Shown piece after piece: positions 16,186 to 17,553 of a stretch of DNA of 17,553 nt (within the stretch, counting starts at the first letter, position 1; each line of letters begins with the position of its first letter). The DNA comes from Podochytrium sp. JEL0797 (taxonomy: Eukaryota; Chytridiomycota; Chytridiomycetes; Chytridiales; Chytriomycetaceae): NCBI GenBank assembly GCA_027596195.1, contig JADGJG010000516.1, positions 1-17,553 of the forward strand, given 5' to 3'. The position numbers and the translations under genes were made by a program. A model generated the notes under the pieces. The model was not told where the DNA came from and did no database searches. It saw only the letters and a program-made list of their open reading frames with translations.

Positions 16186-17024
16186 TCAAACAGCAGGGGT
16201 GGCAATGTCACAAGCAGAGTTTTCATCTCCGACGGTAAAGTAACAACTACCAACTCCTCCAGGAGCAGCACCCTCGCAGTAGTCGTTGGCACGCTGGTCA
16301 TAAACCGTGTTGCATTGGCCGATGGGGCAGCGTTCGGCGCTTTGCTCACGGAGCCAAGTGGGCACTGGGTATCCACTGAGCATCAAGCAGTTGCGACCCA
16401 AATCGAGATGCTGGATGCTCTCAAGTTTGGCACCGATGGACCAGACGTTGCCCGTCAACATGTTTTCCGACAGGTCGAGGTTCTTCAAGTCGTCCATGTC
16501 GAGAATCCAGGAGGGAACGGGGCCCGTGAACTTGTTCTCGTAGAGATAACTGTCAAAGTAGACGGGGAAATAAGAACTTGCAGGTTCAAAACGGGGGTGG
16601 GGGGTCAGTGGCAAACTCACAGTGTCTCGATCCCGCGCAAATATCCAATGGCATCAGGAATGGGTCCTTCAAAGTGGTTCTGACCGAGATTGAGGTACTC
16701 GAGCTTCTGGAGGTTGGAAAAGGCCGGGTCAATGGTGGTGATCTGGTTGCCCTGGAGCTCAAGGAAGCGCAACTCGGTGAGGTCGGCAATTTCGCGTGGG
16801 ATCGCTCCGACAATGTTGCGGTTAGCAAGATGGCTATTGAATTTCAAGGTTTAGAAATAGGGAGCGAACGCAATCGAGATGGAGGAGGGAAAGTTGGGCT
16901 GTACTCACAGGCCAACGATGTTTCCGTTCTGGCATTCGACGACACCTTCGAGCGGAAACTCGCAGTTAAGAATGGGATAGTAGGGAGTAAGCAAGCCCTC
17001 GAGAGTAGTCGTGTAGTCGCCCAT
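16186..17024 (-). CDS. Leucine-rich repeat protein, copy 2 (230 aa)
   Basis: Exons on the minus strand are 17024-16909, 16833-16621 and 16549-16186. The first two match copy 1 exactly in length (116 and 213 nt), and both introns are phase 2 at the same codons. The protein has the same layout: two-cysteine N-cap, about five plant-like LRRs and a C-terminal region with six cysteines. All eight cysteines are shared with copy 1. It lacks the Glu-Gln-Gly insert of copy 1, so its repeat before RNCL keeps the regular strand H-L-D-L and is probably the ancestral form. No signal peptide is visible. A TATA box lies 60 nt upstream. Intron 1 is well conserved between copies, while intron 2 is not. The function is unknown beyond a likely protein-binding scaffold. 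Confidence 0.87.
16859..16878. promoter_or_regulatory. 20-nt block in LRR intron 1 identical between paralogues
   Basis: AGGGAGCGAACGCAATCGAG on the plus strand is identical to 2527-2546 in copy 1, at the same place in a 75-nt intron of equal length. Intron 2 of the same genes has diverged in both length and sequence, so this block may be under constraint as a splicing or transcription element. Confidence 0.4.
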
Positions 17025-17083
17025 ATTGCTGTTTTTACTTTTTGTTGGTGTAGGATGAGAAGGGAACCGCGGCCCTTCCCCTT

Positions 17084-17091
17084 CTTTTATA
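17084..17091 (-). promoter_or_regulatory. TATA box of LRR copy 2
   Basis: TATAAAAG on the minus strand, 60 nt upstream of the ATG, followed by GAAGGGGAAGGG as in copy 1. The upstream block at 17104-17137 matches that of copy 1. Confidence 0.7.
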
Positions 17092-17137
17092 TTTTTTTTC
17101 TGCTGAGTTCGAATCGATGAACGCGATGAGGGGCGCG

Positions 17138-17553
17138 ATTATGATAGCCCGTCAACTGCGGCACATTCATTCCGCGAAGGAAGAATCGAACTCGTCCCAA
17201 CGCGGTTGATAGGAACGCGAGCGAGAATTCGAGTCACATTCGAGTCATTCCAACGAGGGTTATTCTGATCTGCTTTGAAGAGTTGGAAAACAGTGGTTAC
17301 AAAAGCGAACTTTTGAGAGGGAATGGGAACGTGCGTCCTGGTTGGCCCATTTTTTCTTAAAGTTTTTGAATATCGATAACCCCGCACATCATTCATATTC
17401 ATTGTTTTGTTTTGTATGAGCGGCCGACTGTCAGCCCGTAACTGTTACGACAACACTTCTTAAAAATAGTGAAGTTATCATTACCCACATCTCTCCAGGC
17501 TCTTTCGATCCAAGAGCACATGTCGACATACGACGCACGTTTGGGGGCAATTT
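17138..17553. other. Right-end flank, no supported gene
   Basis: The homology to the copy 1 promoter fades here, apart from the GAATTCGAGTCA patch near 17225. An ATG at 17520 opens a plus-strand frame that runs off the window after 11 codons. It could be the start of a gene, but nothing further supports it. Confidence 0.35.

Overview
The window is nuclear DNA from a eukaryote, most likely a fungus and plausibly an early-diverging one such as a chytrid. Nearly every gene is broken by short GT-AG introns (45 to 96 nt). One intron carries a perfect TACTAAC branch site. Promoters have TATA boxes and 3' ends have AATAAA signals. The gene set is fungal or broadly eukaryotic: Kish, mitochondrial uL15, an intracellular GH2 beta-mannosidase and a LigB-type dioxygenase. 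The lineage is inferred from gene content and architecture; no marker gene fixes it.

Layout, left to right: (1) 1-1402 (+) is the 3' part of a glycine-rich protein with five RanBP2-type zinc fingers, each split by an intron. (2) 1848-2692 (-) is leucine-rich-repeat (LRR) gene copy 1. (3) 3129-4025 (-) is a single-exon LigB/DODA-type extradiol dioxygenase, divergent from (4) 4257-5139 (+), a proline-rich EF-hand protein. (5) 5297-5578 (-) is the Golgi protein Kish (KSH1/TMEM167), divergent from (6) 5655-6570 (+), mitochondrial ribosomal protein uL15m, with only 76 bp between the two start codons. (7) 6522-7245 is a decayed tandem duplication carrying the facing 3' ends of uL15m and the next gene. 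(8) 7113-9040 (-) is an LRR protein of the LRRC58/LRRC28 type. (9) 9602-12530 (+) is a six-exon, 873-residue protein resembling a glycoside hydrolase, family unassigned. (10) 12929-15595 (-) is beta-mannosidase (GH2). (11) About 15714-15842 (-) is a possible ABCG-transporter C-terminal relic. (12) 16186-17024 (-) is LRR gene copy 2, a paralogue of copy 1 about 14.3 kb away in the same orientation.

These genes do not form a pathway or cluster. KSH1 and uL15m are housekeeping genes, the beta-mannosidase acts in mannoside breakdown, and the rest stand alone. The window is notable for its record of duplication at several scales: exon duplication in the zinc-finger gene, whole-gene duplication of the LRR gene, and a microhomology-flanked tandem duplication between uL15m and the LRRC58-like gene. 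Two introns are stop-free and a multiple of three long, so their retention would leave translatable transcripts. The least explained protein is the 873-residue hydrolase-like one. I see no CRISPR array, transposon, rRNA or tRNA gene.
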